Positions 1-9,754 of a DNA stretch of 64,000 nt are shown piece after piece (position 1 is the first letter of the stretch; every line of letters begins with the position of its first letter). The stretch is from JACVRM01 sp963839815 (GTDB taxonomy: Bacteria > Actinomycetota > Thermoleophilia > Gaiellales > Gaiellaceae), in the NCBI GenBank assembly GCA_963839815.1, contig CAWIWF010000007.1:124001-188000 (forward strand), given 5' to 3'. Both the position numbers and the translations under genes were made by a program. A model generated the notes under the pieces. The model was not told the origin of the DNA. It made no database searches and saw nothing but the letters and a program-made list of their open reading frames with translations.

Positions 1-287
1 TCGAGGACCGCTACGGACCCGTGCCGGGACCGGTCGAGAACCTCTTCGCGATCCAGGAGGCGAAGCTGAAGCTGGCGCGCGTCGGCTCCGACTACCTCGT
101 CTACCGCGACGGCAAGGTCACCGTCGGGCCGATCGTGCTCGGCTCGGGGGAGCTGCGCGACCTGCGTGCCGAGCTCGACACCGCCGTCTACACGGTCGCC
201 CGGCGTGAAGTTTCGTTAAGGCAGGATGAATTTCAGGAAGCCCTGCGAATACTCGATGCTATAGTCCGCCTCCGCCAAGGGACGTGA
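1..287 (+). CDS. mfd: Transcription-repair coupling factor Mfd, C-terminal end (partial)
   Basis: These are the last ~95 residues of Mfd, the SF2 ATPase that removes RNA polymerase stalled at DNA lesions and recruits UvrA. The frame is open from base 3 and reads EDRYGPVPGPVENLF, then a KLKLARVG segment, which fits the C-terminal regulatory (D7) domain. Helicase and RNAP-interaction motifs would lie left of the window, so no start is visible. The stop is TGA at 285-287. A foldase, MazG and enolase follow, a frequent actinobacterial order that supports the call. Identification rests on family memory of the C-terminal domain rather than on catalytic motifs. Confidence 0.85.
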   Translation, partial: EDRYGPVPGPVENLFAIQEAKLKLARVGSDYLVYRDGKVTVGPIVLGSGELRDLRAELDTAVYTVARREVSLRQDEFQEALRILDAIVRLRQGT

Positions 288-310
288 ACCGGACCGACGC
301 CCGGGCGAAC

Positions 311-316
311 TACTTT
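311..316 (+). promoter_or_regulatory. -10 hexamer TACTTT for foldase gene
   Basis: TACTTT lies 7 bases before the ATG at 324, so the transcript would begin at or next to the start codon. A second possible -10, TATAGT, is at 260-265. Confidence 0.4.
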
Positions 317-323
317 GAATCTG

Positions 324-1337
324 ATGAGACTCCGTACCTTGGTCATTCTCGCGCCGCTGGGCGCGCTCGCCTTCGCCGGCTGCGGCGGAGACTCCGGCGG
401 GGTCCCCTCGAACGCGGTGGCCGTGATCGAGAGCTGCGACGCCTCGGTCACGAAGAACGACTTCAACCAGGTCCTGAACCAGGCGAAGACGAACTACGAG
501 CGCAACAAGCGCAAGTTCCCCGGCGCCGGCACGCAGGAGTACCGCGCCGTCCAGAACCAGATCGTCAACTACCTGGTGCTGCGCGAGGGCTACATCTGCG
601 AGGGCGAAGACATGGACATCGAGGTCTCCGACAAGGAGATCGACAAGCGCCTCGACGAGCTCGTCCGGCAGTACTACAAGGGCGACAAGAAGAAGTTCGA
701 CGAGGCGCTCAAGGAGCAGGGCGTGGCCGAGTCACAGCTCCGCTCCGAGCTGACGATGCAGATCTACCAGAAGAAGATCTTCGATCAGGTGACCGGCGAG
801 GTGAAGGTCACCGACAAGGAGCTTGCCGAGTACTACGCGAAGAACAAGTCCCAGTACGAGACCCCCGCCACGCGCACCGTGCGGCACATCCTGGTCAAGA
901 AGAAGGCGCTTGCGACCCAGATCGCGCGCCAGCTCGACAACGGCGCCAGCTTCGAGGCTTTGGTCAAGAAGCACTCGCAGGATCCTGGGTCGAAGAAGAA
1001 CGGCGGCAAGCTCACCGACCTGGCGCAGGGTCAGACCGTGCCGCCCTTCGACAAGGTCGCCTTCTCGCTGAAGAAGGACGAGATTTCGGATCCGGTGAAG
1101 ACGCAGTTCGGCTTCCACATCATCCAGGCGCTCTCCGCGGTCAAGCCGGCCGACACGAGCACGCTCGCCGAGGTCAAGGATCAGATCCGCGAGGTGGTCG
1201 TTCAGTCGAAGAAGACCGAGGCCGGCCAGAAGTGGGCCGAGGACTTCCGCAAGGATCTGCAGAAGGCCGGCGCCGTCGAGTACCAGTCCGGCTACCAGCC
1301 GCCGAAGACGGACTCGACCACCACGACCTCGCGGTAG
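324..1337 (+). CDS. PpiC/parvulin-type peptidyl-prolyl isomerase lipoprotein (PrsA/SurA-like)
   Basis: An extracytoplasmic foldase of 337 residues that should isomerise prolyl bonds and chaperone secreted proteins. The N-terminus is a lipoprotein signal: MRLR, a hydrophobic stretch, then the lipobox LAFAGC with the lipidated Cys at residue 20. Residues ~40-180 form a charged helical SurA/PrsA-like chaperone region. The parvulin domain covers ~180-272, from RTVRHILVKKK through the GGKLTDLAQGQ loop to FGFHIIQAL. A Ser/Thr-rich tail ends the protein. ATG 324 is preferred over an in-frame TTG at 315 because it starts the signal peptide directly and fits the promoter spacing. MazG overlaps its stop by one base. 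Confidence 0.85.
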   Translation: MRLRTLVILAPLGALAFAGCGGDSGGVPSNAVAVIESCDASVTKNDFNQVLNQAKTNYERNKRKFPGAGTQEYRAVQNQIVNYLVLREGYICEGEDMDIEVSDKEIDKRLDELVRQYYKGDKKKFDEALKEQGVAESQLRSELTMQIYQKKIFDQVTGEVKVTDKELAEYYAKNKSQYETPATRTVRHILVKKKALATQIARQLDNGASFEALVKKHSQDPGSKKNGGKLTDLAQGQTVPPFDKVAFSLKKDEISDPVKTQFGFHIIQALSAVKPADTSTLAEVKDQIREVVVQSKKTEAGQKWAEDFRKDLQKAGAVEYQSGYQPPKTDSTTTTSR

Positions 1338-2140
1338 TGCCCGCCCAGAGCGGCCTCGCCGGGGCCCTGCTCGAGCTGCAGGCACTCACCGAACGCCTGC
1401 GTCGCGACTGTCCGTGGGATCGCGAGCAGACGGCGCTCACGATCGTCCCGCACACGGTCGAGGAGGCCTACGAGGTCGCCGATGCGGCGCTTGCGGGCGA
1501 TGACGACAAGCTGCTCGACGAGCTCGGCGACTTGCTCTTCCAGACGTACTTCCTGGCGCTGCTCCTCTCCGAGCGAGGAGCCGGCGACCTCGAGCAGGTG
1601 GCGCGAGGGATCCACGAGAAGCTCGTTCGGCGCCATCCGCACGTCTTCGGCGAGGGCGACGCCGACAGCGCCGGGGCCGTGCGCGTCCGCTGGGAGGAGA
1701 TCAAGCGGGACGAGGAGGATCGCGAGGGGGTCTTCCATCACCTGCCGGAGTCGCTGCCGGCGCTCCTGTACGCCCGCAAGGTGCAGCGCCGTGCGGCCGC
1801 CGTGGGCTACGACTGGCCCGACGCCGCCGGCCCGCTCGCGAAGCTGCGGGAGGAGCTGGACGAGCTGGCCGTCGAGGTGAGGCGCGCCGGCGAGCCCCGC
1901 CCCGAGCGCGAGGCCGATCCCCGCGTCGCGGACGAGCTCGGCGATCTTCTCTTCACGGCGGTGAACCTCGCCCGGCGGCTGAACGTCGACCCGGAGCTGG
2001 CCCTGCGCGGAACGTCGGCGAGGTTCATGGCCCGGGTGGAGCGAGCCGAGCAGCTGGCGGCCGCCGCGGGCGAGACCTGGAGCGAGCTCGACCTCGAGGC
2101 GCAAGACTCCTACTACGAGCGAGCGAAGGAGCAGCTGTGA
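1337..2140 (+). CDS. mazG: Nucleoside triphosphate pyrophosphohydrolase MazG
   Basis: MazG hydrolyses (d)NTPs to NMP and PPi, cleaning the nucleotide pool and in some bacteria moderating ppGpp. The 267-residue length fits the two-domain all-alpha NTP-PPase fold. The first repeat has CPWDREQT followed by EEAYEVADAAL and DELGDLLFQ; the second has KLREELDELAVEV and ADELGDLLFTAVNLARR. The EExxE...ExxD metal-binding signatures are visible in both. The likely start is GTG 1337, overlapping the foldase stop by one base; a longer open frame upstream is a shadow of that gene. The stop overlaps the enolase start by four bases, so translation is probably coupled. Confidence 0.93.
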   Translation: MPAQSGLAGALLELQALTERLRRDCPWDREQTALTIVPHTVEEAYEVADAALAGDDDKLLDELGDLLFQTYFLALLLSERGAGDLEQVARGIHEKLVRRHPHVFGEGDADSAGAVRVRWEEIKRDEEDREGVFHHLPESLPALLYARKVQRRAAAVGYDWPDAAGPLAKLREELDELAVEVRRAGEPRPEREADPRVADELGDLLFTAVNLARRLNVDPELALRGTSARFMARVERAEQLAAAAGETWSELDLEAQDSYYERAKEQL

Positions 2141-3408
2141 GCGCGATCACCGACGTCAAGGCCCGACAGATCCTCGACTCCCGCGGCAACCCGACGCTGG
2201 AAGCCGAGGTGTGGCTGGACTCGGGCGCGTGGGCGCGCGCGGCGGTTCCCTCGGGTGCGTCGACCGGCGTCCACGAGGCGGTCGAGTTGCGCGACGGCGG
2301 CGCGGCGTACGGCGGCAAGGCCGTGACACGCGCGGTGGCGAACGTCGAGGGTGAGATCGCGGCGGCGGTGCGCGGGCTCGACCCTTCGGACCAGGCAGCC
2401 CTCGACCGCCGGCTGCTCGAGCTCGACGGCACCGACAACAAGGGCCGGCTCGGGGCGAATGCGATCCTCGGCGTCTCGCTCGCGGCCGCGAAGGCGTCGG
2501 CCGCCGACCGCGGGGAGCCGCTCTGGCGTGCGCTCGGAGGGGAGGAGGCCCGGACGCTGCCGGTGCCGATGATGAACGTCATCAACGGCGGCGCCCACGC
2601 GCAGAACTCGATCGACCTGCAGGAGTTCATGGTCGTTCCGGCGGGCGCGGCGACGTTCGCCGAAGCGCTGCGGATCGGTGCCGAGACCTTCCACGCACTG
2701 AAGGCCGTGCTGTCGGAGCGGGGGCTGGCGACAGCGGTCGGCGACGAGGGCGGGTTTGCTCCGGACCTCTCCTCCAGCGAGGAGGCGATCGAGGCGATCC
2801 TCGAGGCCGCCGAGCGCGCGGGGCATCGGCAGGACGTCGCCATCGCGCTCGACCCGGCAACGACCGAGCTGTTCGACGACGGCCGCTACCGGTTCGAGGG
2901 GCGCGATCTGGACGGCAGCGGCGTCGTCGGCTTCTGGCGCGAGCTCGCCGGCCGCTACCCGATCGTGTCGATCGAGGACGGCCTGGCGGAGGACGACTGG
3001 CCGGCCTGGCAGGAGCTCACGCGCGAGCTGGGCGCGGGCGTCCAGCTCGTGGGCGACGACCTGTTCGTGACGAGCCCGGCCCGGCTACAGCGCGGCATCG
3101 ACGAGGGCGTCGGCAACGCGATCCTCGTCAAGGTCAACCAGATCGGCACGCTCACCGAGACGCTCGAGGCGATCGAGCTCGCCCGGGCGAACGGCTATGC
3201 CGCCGTGATCTCGCATCGCTCCGGCGAGACCGAGGACACCACCATCGCCGATCTCGCGGTCGCGACCAACGCCGGGCAGATCAAGACGGGCGCGCCCTCG
3301 CGCAGCGACCGCGTGGCGAAGTACAACCAGCTGCTCCGCATCGAGGAGGAGCTGGGCGCCCGGGCCGAGTACCCCGGCTGGGACGCGTTCCCTCGCTCGC
3401 GGGGCTGA
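2137..3408 (+). CDS. eno: Enolase
   Basis: Phosphopyruvate hydratase of 423 residues, converting 2-phosphoglycerate to phosphoenolpyruvate in glycolysis. It starts with the family N-terminus ITDVKARQILDSRGNPT. The mobile loop is SGASTGVHEA, and metal and catalytic motifs are clear: VGDEGGFAPD, SIEDGLAEDDW, LVGDDLFVT, LVKVNQIGT (catalytic Lys) and the signature VISHRSGETEDT. The start GTG overlaps the mazG stop. Full length and intact, in contrast to pyruvate kinase 3 kb downstream, which catalyses the next step. Confidence 0.98.
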   Translation: MSAITDVKARQILDSRGNPTLEAEVWLDSGAWARAAVPSGASTGVHEAVELRDGGAAYGGKAVTRAVANVEGEIAAAVRGLDPSDQAALDRRLLELDGTDNKGRLGANAILGVSLAAAKASAADRGEPLWRALGGEEARTLPVPMMNVINGGAHAQNSIDLQEFMVVPAGAATFAEALRIGAETFHALKAVLSERGLATAVGDEGGFAPDLSSSEEAIEAILEAAERAGHRQDVAIALDPATTELFDDGRYRFEGRDLDGSGVVGFWRELAGRYPIVSIEDGLAEDDWPAWQELTRELGAGVQLVGDDLFVTSPARLQRGIDEGVGNAILVKVNQIGTLTETLEAIELARANGYAAVISHRSGETEDTTIADLAVATNAGQIKTGAPSRSDRVAKYNQLLRIEEELGARAEYPGWDAFPRSRG

Positions 3409-3715
3409 GCAGCTCGCCGGCGGGCTGGCCCAGCCCAGCGGCACGGCGTCACGAGCTGGTGACGAGACCGCGGCCCGACGAGGGCGAGAAGGCGGCCGGC
3501 GCCGAGATCGTTGGCGAGATCAGGACACGGACTCTGGCCCCCGCGAGTGCACCGTCCGCGAGTCGGATCGCACCCGTCTTGCGCTTCGGCTCTACCGGCC
3601 GCGCGTCACCTGAGGGCACACGGGGTGGGACTCATCCGACGCAGCGTGCTCGTGCCCCGGGCTCGGCACCGATGACCCGCCTTGCCGGCTCGAGTGCTGC
3701 CGCCGCGATCCCGAG
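3409..3715 (+). other. Gene-less spacer between convergent eno and receptor fusion
   Basis: About 300 bases between two convergent genes. An open frame at 3459-3719 lacks family resemblance and has the Arg/Pro/Ala-rich composition of a random high-GC frame. No clear terminator hairpin with a U-run is seen. Confidence 0.5.
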
Positions 3716-6432
3716 CTAGTCGAGGAGGCTCTCCGGGACACGGACGACCTGGTCGACGATCGCGCCCCTGAACCGCTTGAAGACTCGCTGGCTGGTCGCG
3801 CCGGTGACCCGGTAGATCGTCACCGGCGCCGGCGTGATGTCGCCGTTGCCGTCGAAGCGGAAGCCCCCGAGGATGCTGCTGGCAACGTCGGTTCTCCGCA
3901 CTTCCCGCAACACCGAAGTCCGGGTGCCATCCGAGCGTGCGATCGCGTCCAACGCAACCTCGGCCGCTTGCGCCGCTTCGGCCGTATAGGCGTCTGGAGA
4001 TCCGCGCCGCTCCCGGGCGAACGCCTGGACGAAGACGAGGCCAGGCTCGTCGAGCTCGTCCAGGGGTAGGCCCGAGACGCTCACGAACATGCCGCGTGCC
4101 GCCGGCCCGGTCTGCCGGACGAGCTCCGGGATGGGGTGAAATCCGTCGCCGCCCATGATCGTGAGTCGGCTGCCGAGGCGGGCTCGCAGGGCACGAACGA
4201 GGCCGGCTCCTCCCTCGGAGAGCGTGCCGGCGAGAACAGCGCCGTCGGCCCCCGAACGGTGCACGCTCTCGGCAAGGCCCTCGTACCTAGTCGCATCAGG
4301 ATCCCAGGTGCCAGAGCCCGCGATGCGCACACCGAGCTTCCGAGCTGCGCCGCGGAAGGCTCTCGCCAGGAGCGTGCCGTACGGCCCCCCGTCCTGGAGG
4401 ACGTAGACGCTCTGCAGCTGCAGTCGGTTCGCGAGGACCACCTGGGCTGCACCCTGAATCTGGTCGGGCGGCACCAGGCGGAAGAAGCTGCGCTCGCCCG
4501 TGGGGTAGTCGATCCCCGGCTCACCCGCTTCGGCCCCCAGAGCCGCCCCGGGTCAGCCCCGGCCTCGTGTTGCCGGGGCTGATCATCACGCAGCGGACCT
4601 TCCGGCGCGCGGTTGAGAATCGGGATCTGCGCCGCCGCGCAGCCGGAGTACAGGTTCCCGATCACGGCGACGAGCCGTTCCGTCCGCGCGTACAGCCGTG
4701 CGTTCGCTGCGCACTTCTTCGCGAACGCCTCAGGGCTCGGGGTCTCTATCGAGTTGTCGCACGACTGATATCCGACCGTGTAGTCGCCGGCCTTGTACTC
4801 GCGGCGGCGCAGCGCGAACCGGATCGCGTCGGCCAGCGGCTGATTCTCGGCCCTGGTCTCTCCGTCCCCCAGCGTGAGATCCGAGGCGATCAGGACATCC
4901 GGGCTGAGGCTGCTCGACACGACCTCTCCGCAGGGGGGAACCGGCAGCGCGTCGCCGACGCCCTCCGCGCCGTCCCCGCCAAGGGCGAAGAGCGTCGCAG
5001 CCGCGGTGCCCGCCCCTGCCATCACCACCGCGCCGAGGATCGCGAGTCGCCGCCGGGTAAGCCGTTGGCGGCCCGCAACCGGCTCGCCGGCCACCACGTC
5101 GTACAGCCGCCGGGGCTCGTCGAAGCCCTTGAGGCGGACGCGGCCACGGTCGCGGAAGGAGAGACCGGGAGTCGTTCCAGCCAGCTGCCGGACGGAGTCG
5201 GACGCCACGACCTGGCCGCCCCGCGCAGCCGCCGCGATTCGCTGGGCCGCGTTGACGGCAGCCCCGAACGGATGGCCGCCTCGCTCGAGAACTTCGCCGG
5301 CGTTCAGGCCGATGCGTAAGCGCAGCTCGCGCTCCGGGCTCTCCCGCCCGCGCTCCGCCATTCGCTCCTGCACGGTGAGGGCACAGAGCAACGACTGGCG
5401 CGTCGACTCGAACGCGACCATGAACCCATCGCCGATCGAGTCGATGACCCGGCCGCCGTGTCGCGCCACCTCCTCGCGTACGACCCGGCGCTGCTCCTCG
5501 ATCAGCTCCCGTGCGGCGACGTCACCCAGACGCGCCGTGAGGGCAGTCGATCCTTCGACGTCGGTGAACATGATCGTCGCGACACCTGCGGCGCCGGTGC
5601 GCAGCGCCTCGCGCGCAGCGTCGACCAGCTGCCGGCAGGTCGGGTAGCGCTCGTCCAACGTCTTCGCCAGCGCCTTCGCCCAGACCGGGACGAGCGCCGG
5701 GTAGTCGGGGAGGGCCGGCGGCTCTTCCTGCATGTGTGCCCAGAGCGTCTCGGCCTCCGTCTCGCGACGGAACGGCGGCTCCCCGGCCAGGCACTCGTAG
5801 AGGACGCAGGCGAGGGCGTAGCCGTCCGTGCGACCCTCCACGGTCTCGCCGCGAATCTGCTCGGGGGCGAGATACGCGAACGTCCCCACCACGTGTCCGG
5901 TTGCGGTGGAGGCTCCACCGAGCTGCTTGGTGAGGCCGAAGTCGGTGAGGTATGCGTGCTCGCTGCTGTCGAGGAGCACGTTGCCGGGCTTGACGTCCCG
6001 GTGCACGAGCCCCTCGTCGTGGGCGGCGTCGAGGGCCGCGGCCACCTGGGCGGCGATGCCGAGCGCCCGCTCGGGCGCGAGCGTCCCCTCGTCCGCGAGC
6101 AGCGCCCCAAGATCCTTTCCGTCGACGTAGCGCATGGCGATGAAGAGCTGCCCGTCGGCCTCGCCGGCCTCGTAGATCGGCAGGACGTTGGGATGATCGA
6201 GCGACGCGGCGACCCTCGACTCGCGCAGGAAGCGCGCGCGGAAGCGCTCTTCGCCGGCCAGGTCGGGCGAGATCAGCTTGAGCGCGACGGGGCGCCCGAG
6301 CTGCAGGTCGGTCGCGCGGTAGACCACGCCCATGCCGCCGCGGCCCACGAGCGCCTCGATGCGATAGCGGGCGAACGTCGAGCCGGTCGTCAGCTCCCAC
6401 CCCCGCCTTCGCAGGAGACAAGCTCGGAGCAC
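3716..6432 (-). CDS. Ser/Thr kinase - class III cyclase - TM - periplasmic-binding-protein receptor fusion (two frameshifts)
   Basis: One gene encoding about 900 residues with four modules in order. (1) Hanks-type kinase: P-loop GRGGMGVVYRA, VALKL lysine, HRDVKPGNVLL catalytic loop, DFGLT. (2) Class III nucleotide cyclase homology domain: IMFTDVEGSTALTARLG and SIGDGFMVAF supply both metal Asp residues, and AVNAAQRI the transition-state Asn/Arg. The usual purine-selecting Lys before GDG is Asp here (VIDSIGDG). (3) One membrane helix, AILGAVVMAGAGTAAATLF. (4) An extracytoplasmic type I periplasmic-binding domain like branched-chain amino-acid receptors (LYSGCAAAQIPILNRAPEG ... SVYVLQDGGPYG ... 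IMGGDGFHPIPELV). Two +1 shifts within 60 bp (about 4599 and 4534, the latter in a run of five G) break it; removing one base at each restores MISPGNTRPGL and EPGIDYPTGERSF. The start GTG 6432 is uncertain; GTG 6400 with one G removed is an alternative. Confidence 0.8.
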
Positions 6433-6738
6433 CCAGGGAGGGTGGCGCGGGGCGGCAGGTTCGTCTGGCCGTCTCGACCTTGCCGCCGTTCCGTGCGCAC
6501 GATGATCGCGGACGCATCGGCGGCTCGCACGCGTTCGCGGTCTGGGACGTTCCCTCGCCGGCAGGGGCTCTGCCGTCGCTCCGGCGCGGGCGCCGAGACG
6601 ACAGCACGACGCACGCGCCGCGGACCATGAGCCGCCGGACCTGCGTGCCAAGCACCTCGTTGCACGGACTCTCTCGAAGCCCTCTGACGGATCCCTCACC
6701 AACCCGAGACGCCCGCTGGCGCCGTACGCACGAGCCGC
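6433..6738. other. Divergent spacer between receptor fusion and pyk
   Basis: About 300 bases between diverging genes. Open frames here are compositional shadows. Apart from the pyk -10 hexamer at its right edge, no operator-like palindrome or RNA gene was recognised. Confidence 0.4.
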
Positions 6739-6744
6739 TACCTT
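6739..6744 (+). promoter_or_regulatory. -10 hexamer TACCTT for pyk
   Basis: TACCTT is 7 bases before GTG 6752, which favours that GTG over the in-frame TTG at 6743 that overlaps the hexamer. Confidence 0.45.
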
Positions 6745-6751
6745 GCACGTC

Positions 6752-8178
<1,427 letters not shown>

Positions 8179-8212
8179 AAGGACGCACCGGCTTCGGGGC
8201 GAAGGGTGCGGC

Positions 8213-8584
8213 GTGCCGCCCCGCACCGCCCGCCCGTCTGCGCGTCGTCGCGCTCCCCGCCGCACGCGCGCTGCACGCCGCCTCGTGCCGCGGCTGACCG
8301 CCACCCGCCTCGCCGCCGCGCTCCTCGTGTTCGTCGGCTTCCTCTACTACCGGCCGATCACCTCCTATTTCGAAACGCGCGCCGAGCTCGAGCGGCGCAC
8401 GGCGGAGGTGCAGGAGCTCCGCCGCGAGCGCCGCGAGCTCGAGCGCGGGCTGCCCACCGAGGGAGAGCCGGCGCTGGCGATCGAAGCGCGTCGCCTCGGG
8501 CTCGTTCGGCCCGGAGAGCGACTCTTCATCGTCGACGGCGTCACCAAGTGGCGCCGCGCGCACGTCCAGCGCGCGGCTCGCTGA
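8213..8584 (+). CDS. FtsB/DivIC-family septum formation initiator
   Basis: A 123-residue bitopic membrane protein of the FtsB/DivIC family, part of the FtsQLB-type complex that activates septal peptidoglycan synthesis. The N-terminal ~27 residues are Arg-rich cytoplasmic tail. One TM helix follows (LAAALLVFVGFLYY), then a coiled coil (YFETRAELERRTAEVQELRR) and the family-typical EARRLGLVRPGERLFIV segment. The start is GTG 8213, 35 bases after pyk. Location after glycolytic genes and before a DUF501 gene matches the conserved actinobacterial eno-ftsB-DUF501 neighbourhood. Confidence 0.85.
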   Translation: MPPRTARPSARRRAPRRTRAARRLVPRLTATRLAAALLVFVGFLYYRPITSYFETRAELERRTAEVQELRRERRELERGLPTEGEPALAIEARRLGLVRPGERLFIVDGVTKWRRAHVQRAAR

Positions 8585-8590
8585 CACGCC

Positions 8591-8596
8591 TACGAT
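8591..8596 (+). promoter_or_regulatory. -10 hexamer TACGAT for DUF501 gene
   Basis: TACGAT ends 6 bases before GTG 8603, although the gap to the upstream ftsB-like gene is only 18 bases. It implies an internal leaderless promoter in an apparent operon. Confidence 0.45.
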
Positions 8597-8602
8597 CGGG
8601 GC

Positions 8603-9127
8603 GTGGACGACCGCCAAGTCGTGGCGCTCCAGCTCGGACGCGAGCCGCGGGCGCTCCGTCGCGTGGCCGTGCGCTGCCCGCACGGCAGGCCCGCAGTCAC
8701 GGAGCAGGAGCCGTACGACCACGCCGGCGAGCCGTTTCCGACCACCTACTACCTGACGTGCCCGCATCTCGTCGCGTCCGTCTCGCGGCTCGAAGCCGCC
8801 GGTGGCGTCGAGCGCTGGAGCGAGGAAGCGGCGGTCGATCCGGCGCTCGCCGGCGACCTCGCGCGTGCCACCGAGCGGCAGCGCAGCATCCGTCGCGAGC
8901 TGGCTGGCTCGCGGCTCGGGCACGACGGCGGCGCCTCGCTCGCTCTCGGGATCGGCGGCACGTCGCACCCGGGGCGTCTCAAGTGCCTGCATGCACACGT
9001 GGCCTTCGCGCTCGCCCAGCCCCCGTACGAGCTGGGCGCGCGGATGCTCGCCGAGCTCGACCCGCTGTGGCCGGCCGGCGGCTGCTGCGTCGAGCCCCTG
9101 CTCGCCCGTGGCCGGCGAGCGAGCTAG
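8603..9127 (+). CDS. DUF501 family protein
   Basis: A 174-residue protein of the actinobacterial DUF501 family, whose biochemical role is unknown. Recognised from the opening VVALQLGREPRALRRVAVRCPHGRPAV, the TTYYLTCPHLV motif with its Cys/His, and the C-terminal GRLKCLHAHVAFALA segment followed by a Cys pair (GGCCVEP). The conserved Cys and His residues suggest metal binding, which is inference. It lies between ftsB-like and two small genes; in other actinobacteria the family sits beside ftsB and a Ppx/GppA phosphatase, but no phosphatase is present here. Confidence 0.85.
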   Translation: MDDRQVVALQLGREPRALRRVAVRCPHGRPAVTEQEPYDHAGEPFPTTYYLTCPHLVASVSRLEAAGGVERWSEEAAVDPALAGDLARATERQRSIRRELAGSRLGHDGGASLALGIGGTSHPGRLKCLHAHVAFALAQPPYELGARMLAELDPLWPAGGCCVEPLLARGRRAS

Positions 9128-9140
9128 CCTTCCGCGTTCC

Positions 9141-9452
9141 GTGGACGGGACTGTCGAGATCAGGCGGCGGGAGTGGGCCGAGGGCCACAGTCGGCTCGAG
9201 GCCCTGTCGCACGACGCCCGGCTCTATCACCGGCTCCGCGACGAGCTCGACATCGTCCTCGACGAGCTCCGGCGGCGTCTCGGCGAGAGGTTCACGCTCG
9301 AGGAGCTCGCGGGCGCGTACGACGAGGCAGACCGCTGGAGCCGCGAGGTCCTCGCGGAGCGCGGCGCTCCCGACACCCATCGTCGCGCCGCGCTGCTGGA
9401 GGACGCTGCCTTCCACCTCTACTCGCGCGGCGCGAGCGACTACCGGCCGTGA
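9141..9452 (+). CDS. Hypothetical helical protein, 103 aa
   Basis: Not recognised. The frame from GTG 9141 encodes a soluble, charged, mostly helical protein (RLYHRLRDELDIVLDELRRR, FTLEELAGAYDEADRWSREV) with no signal peptide or membrane segment. It starts 13 bases after DUF501 and its TGA overlaps the GTG of the next gene (GTGA), so it is probably co-translated with both. Codon use matches its neighbours. The co-localisation with division genes hints at an envelope role, but nothing in the sequence shows one. Confidence 0.7.
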   Translation: MDGTVEIRRREWAEGHSRLEALSHDARLYHRLRDELDIVLDELRRRLGERFTLEELAGAYDEADRWSREVLAERGAPDTHRRAALLEDAAFHLYSRGASDYRP

Positions 9453-9697
9453 GCATGCGGCTGAACCTGCCGCCCGCGCCTGCCCACCGGCGCGGGCGAG
9501 GTTGGCTGCTGCGGGCAGCGGCCGCGCTGATCGCCGGCGCCGTCCTGTTCACGCTCGGCCTCGCGGTCGGCAGCGTCCTCGACGACAGCCCCGACCCCGA
9601 TCAGAGTCCAACGCAGACGCTGGTGCGTACGCTCGGTCCTCTGCCGCTGAGCGCTCCGCCGACGGTGACGGTGACCGTGACGAGCCCCAGCCCGTAG
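9449..9697 (+). CDS. Small single-pass membrane protein, 82 aa
   Basis: Not recognised. Starts at GTG 9449, overlapping the previous stop by four bases (ATG 9455 is an alternative two codons in). A basic N-terminus (APAHRRGRGW) precedes one TM helix (LLRAAAALIAGAVLFTLGLAVG), then a Pro/Thr/Val-rich exterior tail ending TVTVTVTSPSP. The low-complexity tail looks like an envelope spacer. Probably last gene of the run that begins at 8603. Confidence 0.65.
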   Translation: MSMRLNLPPAPAHRRGRGWLLRAAAALIAGAVLFTLGLAVGSVLDDSPDPDQSPTQTLVRTLGPLPLSAPPTVTVTVTSPSP

Positions 9698-9741
9698 CTC
9701 GAGGTTTCGGTCGCCTAGTCGCAGGTAACACTATCTTTAGG

Positions 9742-9747
9742 TAGATT
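9742..9747 (+). promoter_or_regulatory. -10 hexamer TAGATT for HTH-receiver gene
   Basis: TAGATT is 7 bases before ATG 9755. Its first bases form the right arm of a small inverted repeat, CTATC-TTTA-GGTAG (9731-9744), a possible autoregulatory site. Confidence 0.45.
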
Positions 9748-9754
9748 CGTCGCG

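Noticed and set aside
3459..3719. 86-codon plus-strand ORF after eno
   Set aside because: No similarity or codon-position bias distinguishable from spacer; Pro/Ala/Arg-rich.
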